Assembly (NCBI GenBank): GCA_021817045.1
Contig: JAKAWG010000044.1
Location: 1 to 41,448, forward strand
Source: Acidobacteriota bacterium
Lineage (GTDB): Bacteria > Acidobacteriota > Terriglobia > UBA7540
Length of the DNA stretch: 41,448 bases
Direction of reading: 5' to 3'
Below the pieces are notes generated by a model that worked only from the letters and a program-made list of their open reading frames with translations, did not search any database and was not told where the DNA came from. The translations under genes and the position numbers were made by a program. This document shows, one piece after another, positions 33,899 to 41,448 of the stretch (positions are counted from its first letter, which is position 1; the number at the start of each line of letters is the position of its first letter).

Positions 33899-34830
33899 TG
33901 TCACGACCCTTTTGGATCTTTTTGGCTTTCGTCTTTGCTTTCACGAGCCTTGCGCGCGCGCAAACCCGGAGCATCACAGTGCCCGTGTGGGTTGAGTCGG
34001 ATCATTGCGGAGGGCCTCCGAAATTTCAAGCTACCGTCAACGGAAGCCGAGTGCCCGTTAAGAGCGCGCTAGGCCCGTCGAGCGACCAAATCATCTTAGT
34101 GGTGTTGGACCTAACGAGCAGTCTGACTTTGATTGATCCGGCCAAGCAAGCCTTGATTTCTCAAATCTCCAAGCTGCCTCCAAATACGTGGGTTGGGCTG
34201 CTGCACGCCCAGGATGGACTGCACGTGCTTACCGACCCCGGAGCAAACTCCAAACCGGCCATCGCCGCCATCCGCGCGCTCTCTAACAGCGGCCAGCCAG
34301 GATTGCTAGGAACAGTGACTTCCGCGCTTTCTTTAGCTGATGGGGTCGCTCGGAAGTCTCCGGTCCGTGTTTCGGTCCTGTATGTCACGGACGGCAGCAT
34401 CTATAGCTACCCTGAAGACTATACGAATCCTGTGATTAACCAGAGCGATCCCTACGATCTCAGCCGCGCCTTCCCCGATGCCCTGATTAACGATAAAATT
34501 TCCAGGCTGATCCGTAGCGCCAGTTCATTGGAAGCACCCTTGTTCGTGGTTCAGCTTGCATTCCGCCAAGACGGGCTCAGTGAGGCCTACCAGAGCGGCC
34601 TTAAGACTCTGGCGCGCGCCACCGGCGGAGCGAGCATGATCGCACAGTCGGAGGCCGGAATTCCGGACCTCATCTCGCAAATGTTTTCCAGGATCTCGGA
34701 CACCTGGTTGTTAACGCTCGAACTTCCGCCGAAGGTTCACAAGGATATTCGGATTCATGTGGATGTTCCGTGCCGCGAAGGAAGCCCGCGCGTTTTCTGG
34801 CGCGCGCACTTTCAACTGAGGGAGGGTTAA
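33898..34830 (+). CDS. VWFA-related secreted protein (acidobacterial type)
   Basis: A protein of 310 residues with a signal peptide (MSRPFWIFLAFVFAFTSLARA) and a von Willebrand A-like domain of the VWFA-related family that is expanded in Acidobacteriota. The metal-site strand reads VVLDLTSS (Asp71-Leu-Thr-Ser-Ser75), so the first Ser of the DxSxS MIDAS motif is Thr. A later VLYVTDGS supplies the third Asp. The C-terminal part (TWLLTLELPPKVHKDIRIHVDVP) is the beta region that usually follows. It is probably periplasmic or surface-exposed. ATG 33898 overlaps the stop of the barrel gene by one base (TGATG), strongly suggesting coupled expression and a shared job with the barrel. Confidence 0.82.
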   Translation: MSRPFWIFLAFVFAFTSLARAQTRSITVPVWVESDHCGGPPKFQATVNGSRVPVKSALGPSSDQIILVVLDLTSSLTLIDPAKQALISQISKLPPNTWVGLLHAQDGLHVLTDPGANSKPAIAAIRALSNSGQPGLLGTVTSALSLADGVARKSPVRVSVLYVTDGSIYSYPEDYTNPVINQSDPYDLSRAFPDALINDKISRLIRSASSLEAPLFVVQLAFRQDGLSEAYQSGLKTLARATGGASMIAQSEAGIPDLISQMFSRISDTWLLTLELPPKVHKDIRIHVDVPCREGSPRVFWRAHFQLREG

Positions 34831-34835
34831 GATGT

Positions 34836-35648
34836 ATGAGGCAGTTCAAAAACCTGTGCGTTGCCCTCACCGTAATTCTGGGTGTTGCTCTTGGCATCTC
34901 TCTGGTGATCGTGTCTCGCCAGTCCCGGCGTCTGGCGGGCTGCGAAGGGCAGCATGCCCACGACCTAAAATCTATCAGCCGGCTTCAGGAAGCTCTCCGC
35001 CGGGAACGACTTCAGAGCGCAGCCGCTAATGCCTCGCACCGGACCTCGGAGGCAGCGCTTCAGGCCGATCTCGGCCAACGTGAGGCGGCGGCAAAGGATT
35101 TTCAGCGCCGGTTGAACAACGAGCTCGCGAGGGCTTCGGACCTTGAAGCGCGGTTGTCAGATTCCAGCAGGCAATACCAAAGACAGCTTGCCGAGGCCAA
35201 CGCACAGCGCCTTCAAGAAGAGCGGGCCGCTGAAACCCGGCTCAGCTCTCTCAAACAGCAATTAAAAGCGGCCCAAGCGGAGGTTCAGGCTTCTCGCCTG
35301 CGTGTGAAGGCGGTAGAGACGCTGAACGCCAAGCTAAGACAGGAGAAGGCCGCAGGATCAGCTCAGACCGAAGAATTCAAGCGTACCCTTGCCATGCTGC
35401 TTGCGTTGAACAGTCGTCGCGATAGGTATGTGACTTCAGCCATGAGCCGCTACCGGGACATCACCGGCCAATTAGACGCGATGAGGGGTGAGCTTGGCGC
35501 CACTCGTGACTCAAACGCGAATTATTTCAGCAGTGAGGCGCTGTCACGCATCCAAGCCACGCTATCGCTTGTCAACAACGACCTCCGCGAGTTGGACAAC
35601 TTGAACGGGCAGATCCGGAAGCTCGAACAGAAGCTTGCGGCGAAATAA
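34836..35648 (+). CDS. Membrane-anchored coiled-coil protein
   Basis: A 270-residue protein with one N-terminal transmembrane helix (about 7-29, NLCVALTVILGVALGISLV) and then nearly 200 residues of heptad-rich coiled coil (AALQADLGQREAAAKDFQRR..., SLKQQLKAAQAEVQA...), ending with a second helical pair. The bulk would lie in the periplasm. No family is recognised. The start ATG 34836 has GGGAGGG nine bases upstream, directly after the VWA gene (5-base gap). It is the third gene of a tight barrel-VWA-coiled-coil set and could span the periplasm to connect inner and outer membrane; this is an inference. Confidence 0.75.
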   Translation: MRQFKNLCVALTVILGVALGISLVIVSRQSRRLAGCEGQHAHDLKSISRLQEALRRERLQSAAANASHRTSEAALQADLGQREAAAKDFQRRLNNELARASDLEARLSDSSRQYQRQLAEANAQRLQEERAAETRLSSLKQQLKAAQAEVQASRLRVKAVETLNAKLRQEKAAGSAQTEEFKRTLAMLLALNSRRDRYVTSAMSRYRDITGQLDAMRGELGATRDSNANYFSSEALSRIQATLSLVNNDLRELDNLNGQIRKLEQKLAAK

Positions 35649-35664
35649 GCGGCTGGCTGTGGAG

Positions 35665-36387
35665 TCAGTTCTCTTGGAACTGAATTTCCCTTACTTGGCT
35701 GAGAGGCAACGAGAAGTCGTAAACGTGCGAGCTTGCCGGCGCATACCGGCTTGTAATGCCCATGATGTGAGGAATCGCTGGTCTGCTCGTTGGCGGGATT
35801 AGTTTTCCGGCCTCAACCCGGCCATTCGTAAGTTTCACGGTCAACTGGCTGCCTTCAACCTGGATCGTAGCAATATCTGAGAAATCCACCTCGTTCGCGC
35901 CGCCGCTCGTGAGAAGCAGCGGCAAATTTGTTCGCGCAGGGACAGATTCCAAAAAAACTCCACCTGCCGGCGGGAAGAAGTCCAGATACGCGTCGTAAAT
36001 TGTGACCGTTTTTCCGCTCTCCTCGGCCACCGTCACGGTGTAACCGAACTGCTTCCACAGATTCACAATCTCTTGTCGCTGCGTGGGGCCACTGCGGACA
36101 ACCTGGTAAGGCAGGCTTCCCTGGTTGAGGCTGACCTTGACGACGCGCCGCTGCTTGAGATCGAAGTGCTTGTAAACGACTACGTACGAATTCTCCTGAA
36201 CGACGATCGCGTCAGTTTGAATAACTTCCTGCTTGCCTTGGGCATTAGTCTGGAGGATAACATCGCCGCGGCAAACGGACGCTGCGCCTAAGAAAATGCC
36301 AGCCATGGTCAGGACGGCTATCTTCGCCGTACTGCCGTGGGACACATGTGCCACGCCTCGCAAGCGTCCCCGCCCTCCGTTGCTCAT
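35665..36387 (-). CDS. Secreted protein of unknown function
   Basis: A 240-residue protein with an N-terminal hydrophobic segment (about 22-40, IAVLTMAGIFLGAASVCRG) that is a likely signal peptide, then a beta-rich, polar domain. I recognise no family. A segment NEVDFSDIATIQVEGSQLTVKLTNGRVEAGKL resembles the short beta modules that sense or bind at the envelope, but this is not specific. The start is ATG 36387, with GAGGAAG about 5 bases upstream. An in-frame, cysteine-rich extension to 36585 would overlap the TPR gene and is probably not translated. It follows the TPR gene on the same strand with a 127-base gap and ends 16 bases from the coiled-coil gene. Confidence 0.7.
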   Translation of the reverse strand: MSNGGRGRLRGVAHVSHGSTAKIAVLTMAGIFLGAASVCRGDVILQTNAQGKQEVIQTDAIVVQENSYVVVYKHFDLKQRRVVKVSLNQGSLPYQVVRSGPTQRQEIVNLWKQFGYTVTVAEESGKTVTIYDAYLDFFPPAGGVFLESVPARTNLPLLLTSGGANEVDFSDIATIQVEGSQLTVKLTNGRVEAGKLIPPTSRPAIPHIMGITSRYAPASSHVYDFSLPLSQVREIQFQEN

Positions 36388-36514
36388 CGAACTTCCTCTG
36401 TCCGGCCGCTGCCCGAGTTGTCGTGCGACTTCCCCGCCGGCGCGTTGCCGCTCTACTTTGCAGGATGCCGCGCTGCAGTCCTTGCCGTGGCATCCGGAAC
36501 GGCACGTGCGGTCT

Positions 36515-37894
36515 TCAATGCTTCTTATATTTCGTTTGCACTTTCCCCGTGAGCAATTGAAGCATTTGTTGCGCCGACGCTGCATATTTTCCGTTCGGCG
36601 CGATCTTCATATACTGCTCAAGTGCGGCTACAGCGTCGGGTGGAGCGACGACTTTTCCGTTAGCGTCGGTTTTCGCCTGGCCCATCAGTGCTTGCGCTTC
36701 AAGAAAATAAGCGTCCGCGTAATTTGGATCAGCTTGAGTGGCCTGTTTGAACGCAGCCGCGGCTTGATCCATCTTTCCCGCATTCTCCATGATCGCGCCG
36801 ATGTTGAAGTAGTACCGGCCAGCGCCGGCAGGGTCTACCTGAGCAGCCTTCTGAAATTCCTGAACGGCAAGATCGGGCTTGTTCATCTGTCCGTAAACGC
36901 TGCCTAGATTGTTGTAATAGTTGGCGTTGGTAGGGTCGGCCTGAATAGCCTTCTGGTATTCCGCGACTGCCTGGGGATATTGATGTGCTTTGGCGTAGCT
37001 GTCTGCCGCGCGCGAGAGCACAACGGGCAGGTTCTTGTCCTTTGCAAACGCCGCTGCCTTGTCAAACATCTCGGCCGCCTGCGCGTACTGTCCTTGATTG
37101 TAAGCCGCTTCGGCGGCGGCGAAGCTTTCCTTCAGGTTGTTGTATTGTTTGTTTACGCTGGCGGCCTTTTGGGCTTCCTGCATCTCCTTCACGGTCACCG
37201 TGCGCCCGCCCGCCTTGAATTCCTTCTCCGCCGCCTTGAAGTCGCCTGTCCGCGCGTAAACGTTCGCGAGTTCGACGTGCAGGCCAGGTTCGTTTGGATC
37301 TTTGGCGATCGCCTGTTGCAAGATCGGTATGGCTTTCTGATAGTCTCCGGCCTTGAAGTAGGCGTCTCCCTCGCGCGCCAGAACGACGGCCACATTTTTG
37401 CCTGAAGCGAGTGCCACAGCCTTCGCGAAAGCCTGCGCGGCGTCGGCATACTTTTGCTGCGTGTACAGAGTATTTCCCTGGTCGAAGGCGTCCTTTAAGG
37501 CCGAGTATTCCTTCTGAGCTTTGATATTTGCAAGCTCCTGCTGGGCCTGCTTCATGCCTTGCAGGTTGAAATCGAGCTCGGTGGGATCGCCGAAGCCTAC
37601 GTGTTTTTCCTGCGTGGCGAGCGGGTGTCCGCTCGGGTCTTCCAGCGTCACCTTGTAGATGCCCAGCGGAAGGCCGATGTAGACGTATTCACCCTTCTTG
37701 TTCGTCTTGGTCTTATACGTCCCCTTAATGTCCTGCCTCGTGATGATGATGAGATACTTGGCCAGTTTCTTGCCGCCTGGACCGATCGCCGTGCCGGTGA
37801 GCCCTCCGGTTTGACCCAGTAGGGGAGCGGCTCCCGCAACGAGAACGAGCGCAAGCGCCCATCCTACCAATTTCCGAATGGATTTAGCTGCCAT
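36515..37894 (-). CDS. TPR protein with N-terminal carboxypeptidase-regulatory-like domain, secreted
   Basis: A protein of 459 residues: a signal peptide (about 1-28, WALALVLVAGAAPLLGQ), a small beta-sandwich domain of the carboxypeptidase-regulatory type (about 30-110: GLTGTAIGPGGKKL, then KKGEYVYIGLPLGIYKVTLEDPSG), and about seven tetratricopeptide repeats in two blocks (about 140-235 and 255-440). The repeats show the usual W/Y-G-Y-A-F-A-P pattern, for example YYNNLGSVYGQMNKPDLAVQEFQKA. It is probably a periplasmic protein-binding scaffold. The start ATG 37894 has a perfect AGGAGG five bases upstream. It is divergent from the gene at 38047. Confidence 0.85.
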   Translation of the reverse strand: MAAKSIRKLVGWALALVLVAGAAPLLGQTGGLTGTAIGPGGKKLAKYLIIITRQDIKGTYKTKTNKKGEYVYIGLPLGIYKVTLEDPSGHPLATQEKHVGFGDPTELDFNLQGMKQAQQELANIKAQKEYSALKDAFDQGNTLYTQQKYADAAQAFAKAVALASGKNVAVVLAREGDAYFKAGDYQKAIPILQQAIAKDPNEPGLHVELANVYARTGDFKAAEKEFKAGGRTVTVKEMQEAQKAASVNKQYNNLKESFAAAEAAYNQGQYAQAAEMFDKAAAFAKDKNLPVVLSRAADSYAKAHQYPQAVAEYQKAIQADPTNANYYNNLGSVYGQMNKPDLAVQEFQKAAQVDPAGAGRYYFNIGAIMENAGKMDQAAAAFKQATQADPNYADAYFLEAQALMGQAKTDANGKVVAPPDAVAALEQYMKIAPNGKYAASAQQMLQLLTGKVQTKYKKH

Positions 37895-38046
37895 AAGCTC
37901 CTCCTCTATTAAGATTCTAAATCTCTCAGGCTCGGTGGCTCAACCATATTGACCCATTTTGCCCTAAACCCTTAAACTCGTCGAAGCGTTTGTTTCTTCA
38001 GCCTGGTGGTGCGTGCAGTTCGCCGCGGGCAGGAAGAAGAGCGGAA

Positions 38047-39015
38047 ATGCGTTTACGTGGCCAGATCGTCCGGCGGGCGGCACTGATGCTGATCGCTCTT
38101 TCCGTATTGAGTGCTGCGCCGCTGCTCCGGGCACAAGACCTCGTTGACAACGCGCTTGCATGGCTCCCTCCTGGAACCATCGCACTCGAGTATTCTCGCC
38201 TTTCTGCGCTGCGCGGGCTCCCGCAGTACTCAAGTTTACGCACTCATTACCTGGGGCGCAATCTTCGCATCCTCGAGCAGTCTCTGTCCAAACTCGGCAT
38301 TCAGGAAAGCGACATCGACGAGATGGTGCTCGGCTGGCAAAGCTTGTCGCAAAAAAAATGGATGCGGTACGAGGGGCTGGCCTCGGGGCGTTTCGATGCT
38401 GCCCAGCTCGACCGTAGCGCGACTGCATCCGGCCTAAAGGCGCAGAAAGTGGATGGGCACAACGCCTATTGCATTCCATCAGACCCTAATTCAACGTGCG
38501 TTGTGGTGCTCAGTGATTCTCTGGGCATCTTCGCTCCCATGCCGATGCTCGAAGTCATGCTTAAAGCGCGGGATGACCCGCCCGCGTCTCCCGCGAACCC
38601 GGAGCTCGAGCGGATTGCCCAGTCCGCGAGGTCCAGCGCTCCAATCTGGGGGGTAGCGCTTGGCGGGGGCGTCTCGAACTGGTTCAAGGCATGGATGCCG
38701 GGCGAGAAGAACCTGCAAATGGACTGGGCAGCCGCTTTCAAAGATGTCCGCGCCCTTTCCTACACGGTGCAAGCGCGAGATGAGGTGCACCTCAACATTA
38801 AGCTCGACTGCGACTCCACCCGGGCCGCTTCGTCGGTGAGGCAGTTGCTGGAAGGCTTGAAACTGGTGCAGCAGCTTGCCTGGCATACAGAGAATCCAAG
38901 TCAACCTAACCCATTTCAAGATATTGAAGTGGCGTCAGCAGACCGCCAGGTCTCCTTCCGTTTAACGGCGGACTACACGGCGCTCGAGAGTGTCGGGCCG
39001 CTTGGGAAACCATAA
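38047..39015 (+). CDS. Secreted protein of unknown function
   Basis: A 322-residue protein with a signal peptide (about 1-29, ALMLIALSVLSAAPLLRA). The mature part starts QDLVDNALAWLPPGTIALEYSRLSALRGLP. I recognise no family; the alpha/beta pattern with ALEYSRLS... and a two-cysteine central region (YCIPSDPNSTC) is reminiscent of secreted proteins that measure substrate turnover, but nothing firm. The start ATG 38047 follows GGAAGAAGAGCGGA; an upstream extension from 37990 is unlikely. It lies divergent from the TPR gene and 102 bases before the next barrel-like gene. Confidence 0.7.
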   Translation: MRLRGQIVRRAALMLIALSVLSAAPLLRAQDLVDNALAWLPPGTIALEYSRLSALRGLPQYSSLRTHYLGRNLRILEQSLSKLGIQESDIDEMVLGWQSLSQKKWMRYEGLASGRFDAAQLDRSATASGLKAQKVDGHNAYCIPSDPNSTCVVVLSDSLGIFAPMPMLEVMLKARDDPPASPANPELERIAQSARSSAPIWGVALGGGVSNWFKAWMPGEKNLQMDWAAAFKDVRALSYTVQARDEVHLNIKLDCDSTRAASSVRQLLEGLKLVQQLAWHTENPSQPNPFQDIEVASADRQVSFRLTADYTALESVGPLGKP

Positions 39016-39117
39016 TAAATCAGGAACCAACCATCTTCTAGCAGGCAGCCTGACGCGACAAGTCACGCCTCTGCCCGTCCTGTCTTGGGTGTTGATCCTT
39101 CGATGCGAAAGGTGAAT

Positions 39118-39909
39118 ATGCGCGCCGTTGTACTGGTCATGATTGGTCTGGTTGCAGCCCCAGCGCTTATTTTCGCGCAAACCGACGAGATTCAGGTCTA
39201 CGATGCGGAGATCGAGCCACCGGGAATATTCAATCTGATGGTCCACAGCAATTTCACGCCCATGGGACGGACGGTCCCCGTCTTTCCTGGGGCCATCATC
39301 GCCAATGACTCGTTCAATGGAACTTGGGAGTGGGCCTACGGTGTGACCCCCTGGCTCGAACAGGGCCTTTATCTTCCTGTGTACACCCCTTACTCGACGA
39401 ACCACGGGACCACGATCAACGGCTTCAAAATTCGCGAGCTGTTCGTCCGGCCTCACGCGGCCGACCACAGATTTTTCTACGGCCTCAATTTTGAGTTCAG
39501 CGTCAACGAAGACTATTGGGAGCCCAGAACCATCAGTTCTGAGATCAGGCCTATTATTGGGACGCACTTGCATCACTGGGATCTCATTTACAACCCGATC
39601 GTGGACACGGACTATACGGGAGGTCTTGGCGGCCTGCAATACAACCCTTGCGGGCGAATCGCTTACAACCTGAATAAGAACTGGGCCGTTGCCGCTGAAG
39701 AGTATGACGGCTTCGGCCCGCTGCGGCACTTCGTGCCGGGCGACCAGCAGTTTCATGAACTCTGGGCCGTGATGGATCATTACAGCAGCAAGTTCCTCGG
39801 CCTTGATGTGGAAGCTGGCATCGGATTCGGTATGACGCCGGGCTCCGACAAAGTAACGCTCAAGTTGATGCTGTCACGCAATCTTAACGCCCATAAGTGG
39901 CGGCCATAG
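39118..39909 (+). CDS. Predicted outer-membrane beta-barrel protein
   Basis: A 263-residue protein with a signal peptide (MRAVVLVMIGLVAAPALIFA) and alternating amphipathic strands rich in Tyr, Trp, His and Gly (for example WEWAYGVTPWLEQGLYLP, HHWDLIYNPIVDTD, LDVEAGIGFGMTPG). It ends in a strand, KVTLKLMLSRNL, as in outer-membrane channels. No name can be given. ATG 39118 is chosen for the AAGGTG just before it; ATG 39103 would add five residues and lacks a ribosome-binding site. It is the last plus-strand gene before a convergent inverted repeat. Confidence 0.72.
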   Translation: MRAVVLVMIGLVAAPALIFAQTDEIQVYDAEIEPPGIFNLMVHSNFTPMGRTVPVFPGAIIANDSFNGTWEWAYGVTPWLEQGLYLPVYTPYSTNHGTTINGFKIRELFVRPHAADHRFFYGLNFEFSVNEDYWEPRTISSEIRPIIGTHLHHWDLIYNPIVDTDYTGGLGGLQYNPCGRIAYNLNKNWAVAAEEYDGFGPLRHFVPGDQQFHELWAVMDHYSSKFLGLDVEAGIGFGMTPGSDKVTLKLMLSRNLNAHKWRP

Positions 39910-39969
39910 GCAAAGTCAAAAGTCTAAATCAGCACAGGGCAAGCTCAACTTTTGACCTTTGACTTGCCT
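39908..39969. terminator. Inverted repeat between convergent genes, possible bidirectional terminator
   Basis: AGGCAAAGTCAAAAGT (39908-39923) pairs with ACTTTTGACCTTTGACTTGCCT (39948-39969) with a few unpaired bases. The AT-rich stem lies between the stops of the barrel-like gene and the phosphatase gene. It may end transcription from either side. The simple-repeat character (AAGTCAAAAGT) is like other intergenic repeats. Confidence 0.45.
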
Positions 39970-39981
39970 GGACGCGCGCCG

Positions 39982-41448
39982 CTAAAATTTCGGCATTTTG
40001 CCTAATGCGCTTGCATGAGCGGCCCTCAGATACACCATCGTCATGTCGTCCTGGGGGTCGCCGCCGCCGGTCCATTCGGACACAGCCCGATAGACTTCTT
40101 CGGCCAGCAGCTTCGCTGGGCTGTCGATAGAGGCGCGGATGATCTGAGACAGGCGGGAATCCCCAAATTCTTCGCCGTAAGAATTTTCCGGCTCTGTGAC
40201 CCCGTCGGTAAAGGCTGCCAGCAGGTCGCCCGGCTCGAACGAAATCTCCTCTTGCTGATACACCGTGTGAGGAAACAATCCAAGCACCGTGCCGCCGGTG
40301 TCCAGCCGCAGAATGGAGCCGCCGCGAAATAAAAAAGGCGAAGGATGGCCGGCGTTGGTATAGGTCAGGGTGCGGCGCCGCGGGTCACAGACGGCGAAGA
40401 AAAAGGTTGCGTATTTTTCCGGCTGCGTACTTTCATAGAGCTGGCGGTTCAGCCGCGCGGTCACTTTGGCTGGTCGAATCACGGCTTCACTCGCTGATGC
40501 CGGCGGAGTGAAACCGTCGTAGCATTGGGCGCGCAAGGCGGACTGCAGCGCCGCCATAAGCAGCGCGGCGTAAATGCCTTTCCCGCTTACGTCTCCCACC
40601 ACCAGGCCGATTTGTCCGTCGCCCAGCAGAAGGAAGTCGTAGTAATCTCCGCTCACCTCGCGCGCGGGCTCGCAAGCGCCATACAATTCCAGCCCCGGCG
40701 CTGAGGGAGGGGAAGGCGGAAATAAGCGAGCCTGCACCTCGCGGGCAATCTTCAATTCGCTCTCCAGCCTGGTCTTCTCACGCGACTCCGCCATAAGGCG
40801 CTCGACCGATGCGGTCATCGTGTCGAACGCTTCACCCAGCGCGCTCACCTGATCGTGGGCGGGCAGGTTGATCCGGTGAGTTAAATCGCCCGCCTTCACT
40901 TTCTCGGTCGCCTTGTAGAGGCGATCAACCGTCACGGTGATCGAGCGCGCCAGCTTGATTCCAAGTACCAGCGACACCAGTTCGATCACGAGGAGCACCA
41001 GGGCTACGGCAGCGAAAATGATCACAGGGAGAATCGAGAGCTTCCCGAGCGTTTCCAGGAGTTGCCGGTTGAGCGCAAAGATCCGCGAACGGACGCTCAC
41101 CAGCACCGGCTGTGGCCGCAAGAGCTTTCGTGGCGCGTTCCAGATGACGGGATTGATCGCCGAAGCTCCTCGAACCGAAAGGTCGAGAAACGACTCAGCC
41201 GGCGGAAGGGGCGCCGCGTTCGACTGCACGGCGGAAGCCAGGCCAACAACGCGAACTCTGCTCCGGGGCGACGGCAACTCGTGAATCCGGCGACGGGAGA
41301 TAAACGGAAGCACGGCGACGGGTCCAATGCCTTTACCCACCATGTTGAGCAAGGCGGGTGTGACGGGGAGGGAAAGAATGATCGTCAGACCGCCGACGGA
41401 GGTACTTTCGCGGTCGATGGCGCGAAGAGAAATCTCGCCTCGGTCCTC
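39982..41448 (-). CDS. HAMP-SpoIIE (PP2C-type) serine phosphatase, N-terminus outside window
   Basis: The C-terminal 489 residues of a signalling phosphatase; the frame stays open to the window edge, so the start is missing. In the visible part: a periplasmic sensor region, one transmembrane helix (ILPVIIFAAVALVLLVIELVSL), a HAMP linker (LARSITVTVDRLYKATEKVKAGDLTHRI), a short coiled coil (SREKTRLESELKIAREVQARLFP) and a PP2C-like SpoIIE domain. Its metal-site acids are in SGDYYDF, VGDVSGKGIYAALL, FTDGVTE and PQDDMTMV. Enzymes of this kind act on phosphoserine anti-anti-sigma factors in partner-switching control of stress or envelope genes; the target here is unknown. Confidence 0.9.
   Translation of the reverse strand, partial: EDRGEISLRAIDRESTSVGGLTIILSLPVTPALLNMVGKGIGPVAVLPFISRRRIHELPSPRSRVRVVGLASAVQSNAAPLPPAESFLDLSVRGASAINPVIWNAPRKLLRPQPVLVSVRSRIFALNRQLLETLGKLSILPVIIFAAVALVLLVIELVSLVLGIKLARSITVTVDRLYKATEKVKAGDLTHRINLPAHDQVSALGEAFDTMTASVERLMAESREKTRLESELKIAREVQARLFPPSPPSAPGLELYGACEPAREVSGDYYDFLLLGDGQIGLVVGDVSGKGIYAALLMAALQSALRAQCYDGFTPPASASEAVIRPAKVTARLNRQLYESTQPEKYATFFFAVCDPRRRTLTYTNAGHPSPFLFRGGSILRLDTGGTVLGLFPHTVYQQEEISFEPGDLLAAFTDGVTEPENSYGEEFGDSRLSQIIRASIDSPAKLLAEEVYRAVSEWTGGGDPQDDMTMVYLRAAHASALGKMPKF

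Noticed and set aside
36388..36585. Cysteine-rich N-terminal extension of the secreted protein gene
   Set aside because: The cysteines are an artefact of reading GC-rich DNA; a good ribosome-binding site precedes ATG 36387 and the extension overlaps the TPR gene.
1..41448. CRISPR arrays, insertion sequences, integrases
   Set aside because: No regularly spaced direct repeats and no transposase or integrase motifs were seen on either strand.

Overview
The window is GC-rich, densely coded bacterial chromosome, most probably from an Acidobacteriota species. This rests on the combination of a VWFA-related secreted protein, an Oar-type outer-membrane barrel carrying the RNDALDA and LRRNQFGFS signatures, a TPR protein with an N-terminal carboxypeptidase-regulatory-like domain, and a GH79 enzyme of the type characterised in Acidobacterium capsulatum. 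No marker gene was available to fix the taxon, so this is an inference. I see no tRNA, rRNA, CRISPR array, transposase or phage gene.

Layout. Positions 1-1069 hold no clear gene but several repeats, followed by a decayed glycosyltransferase N-terminus (1070-1198). A YyaL-type thioredoxin-domain protein (1282-3423) comes next. On the minus strand lies a compact queF-queC-queE operon for 7-deazaguanine (preQ0/preQ1) synthesis (3472-5290), then a GYD-domain gene translationally coupled to a GH43 glycosidase (5399-6705). An M23 endopeptidase (6867-8240) converges on an EF-G paralogue with altered GTPase motifs (8250-10349).

Positions 10641-15981 form a plus-strand group that looks like a uronate or sugar-acid utilisation locus: a secreted GH79 beta-glucuronidase-like enzyme, an IolB/KduI-family isomerase, a LarA-family (nickel-pincer) racemase/epimerase homologue and an ExuT-like MFS transporter. 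The LarA homologue lacks the lysine that tethers the cofactor in lactate racemase. After an 887-base non-coding stretch with repeats and a possible 25-residue ORF comes a four-gene minor-pilin operon of FimT/GspH-, PilV-, PilW- and PilX/GspK-like proteins (16869-21073).

The next block is core metabolism and replication: priA and a metF-like gene on the minus strand, then sucA-sucB on the plus strand, whose end overlaps a convergent GNAT gene. priA carries what looks like an intergenic palindromic repeat absorbed in frame.

From 30088 the window is about the cell envelope. An LpxL-type acyltransferase is followed without a gap by an outer-membrane barrel that has no visible plug domain, a VWFA-related secreted protein and a membrane-anchored coiled-coil protein, all tightly spaced. 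Then come a secreted protein of unknown function and a TPR protein (minus strand), two more secreted or outer-membrane proteins of unknown function (plus strand), and a HAMP-SpoIIE phosphatase whose N-terminus runs off the right edge.

The two best candidates for undescribed biology are the GH79/IolB/LarA-like/ExuT-like locus and the barrel-VWA-coiled-coil trio.
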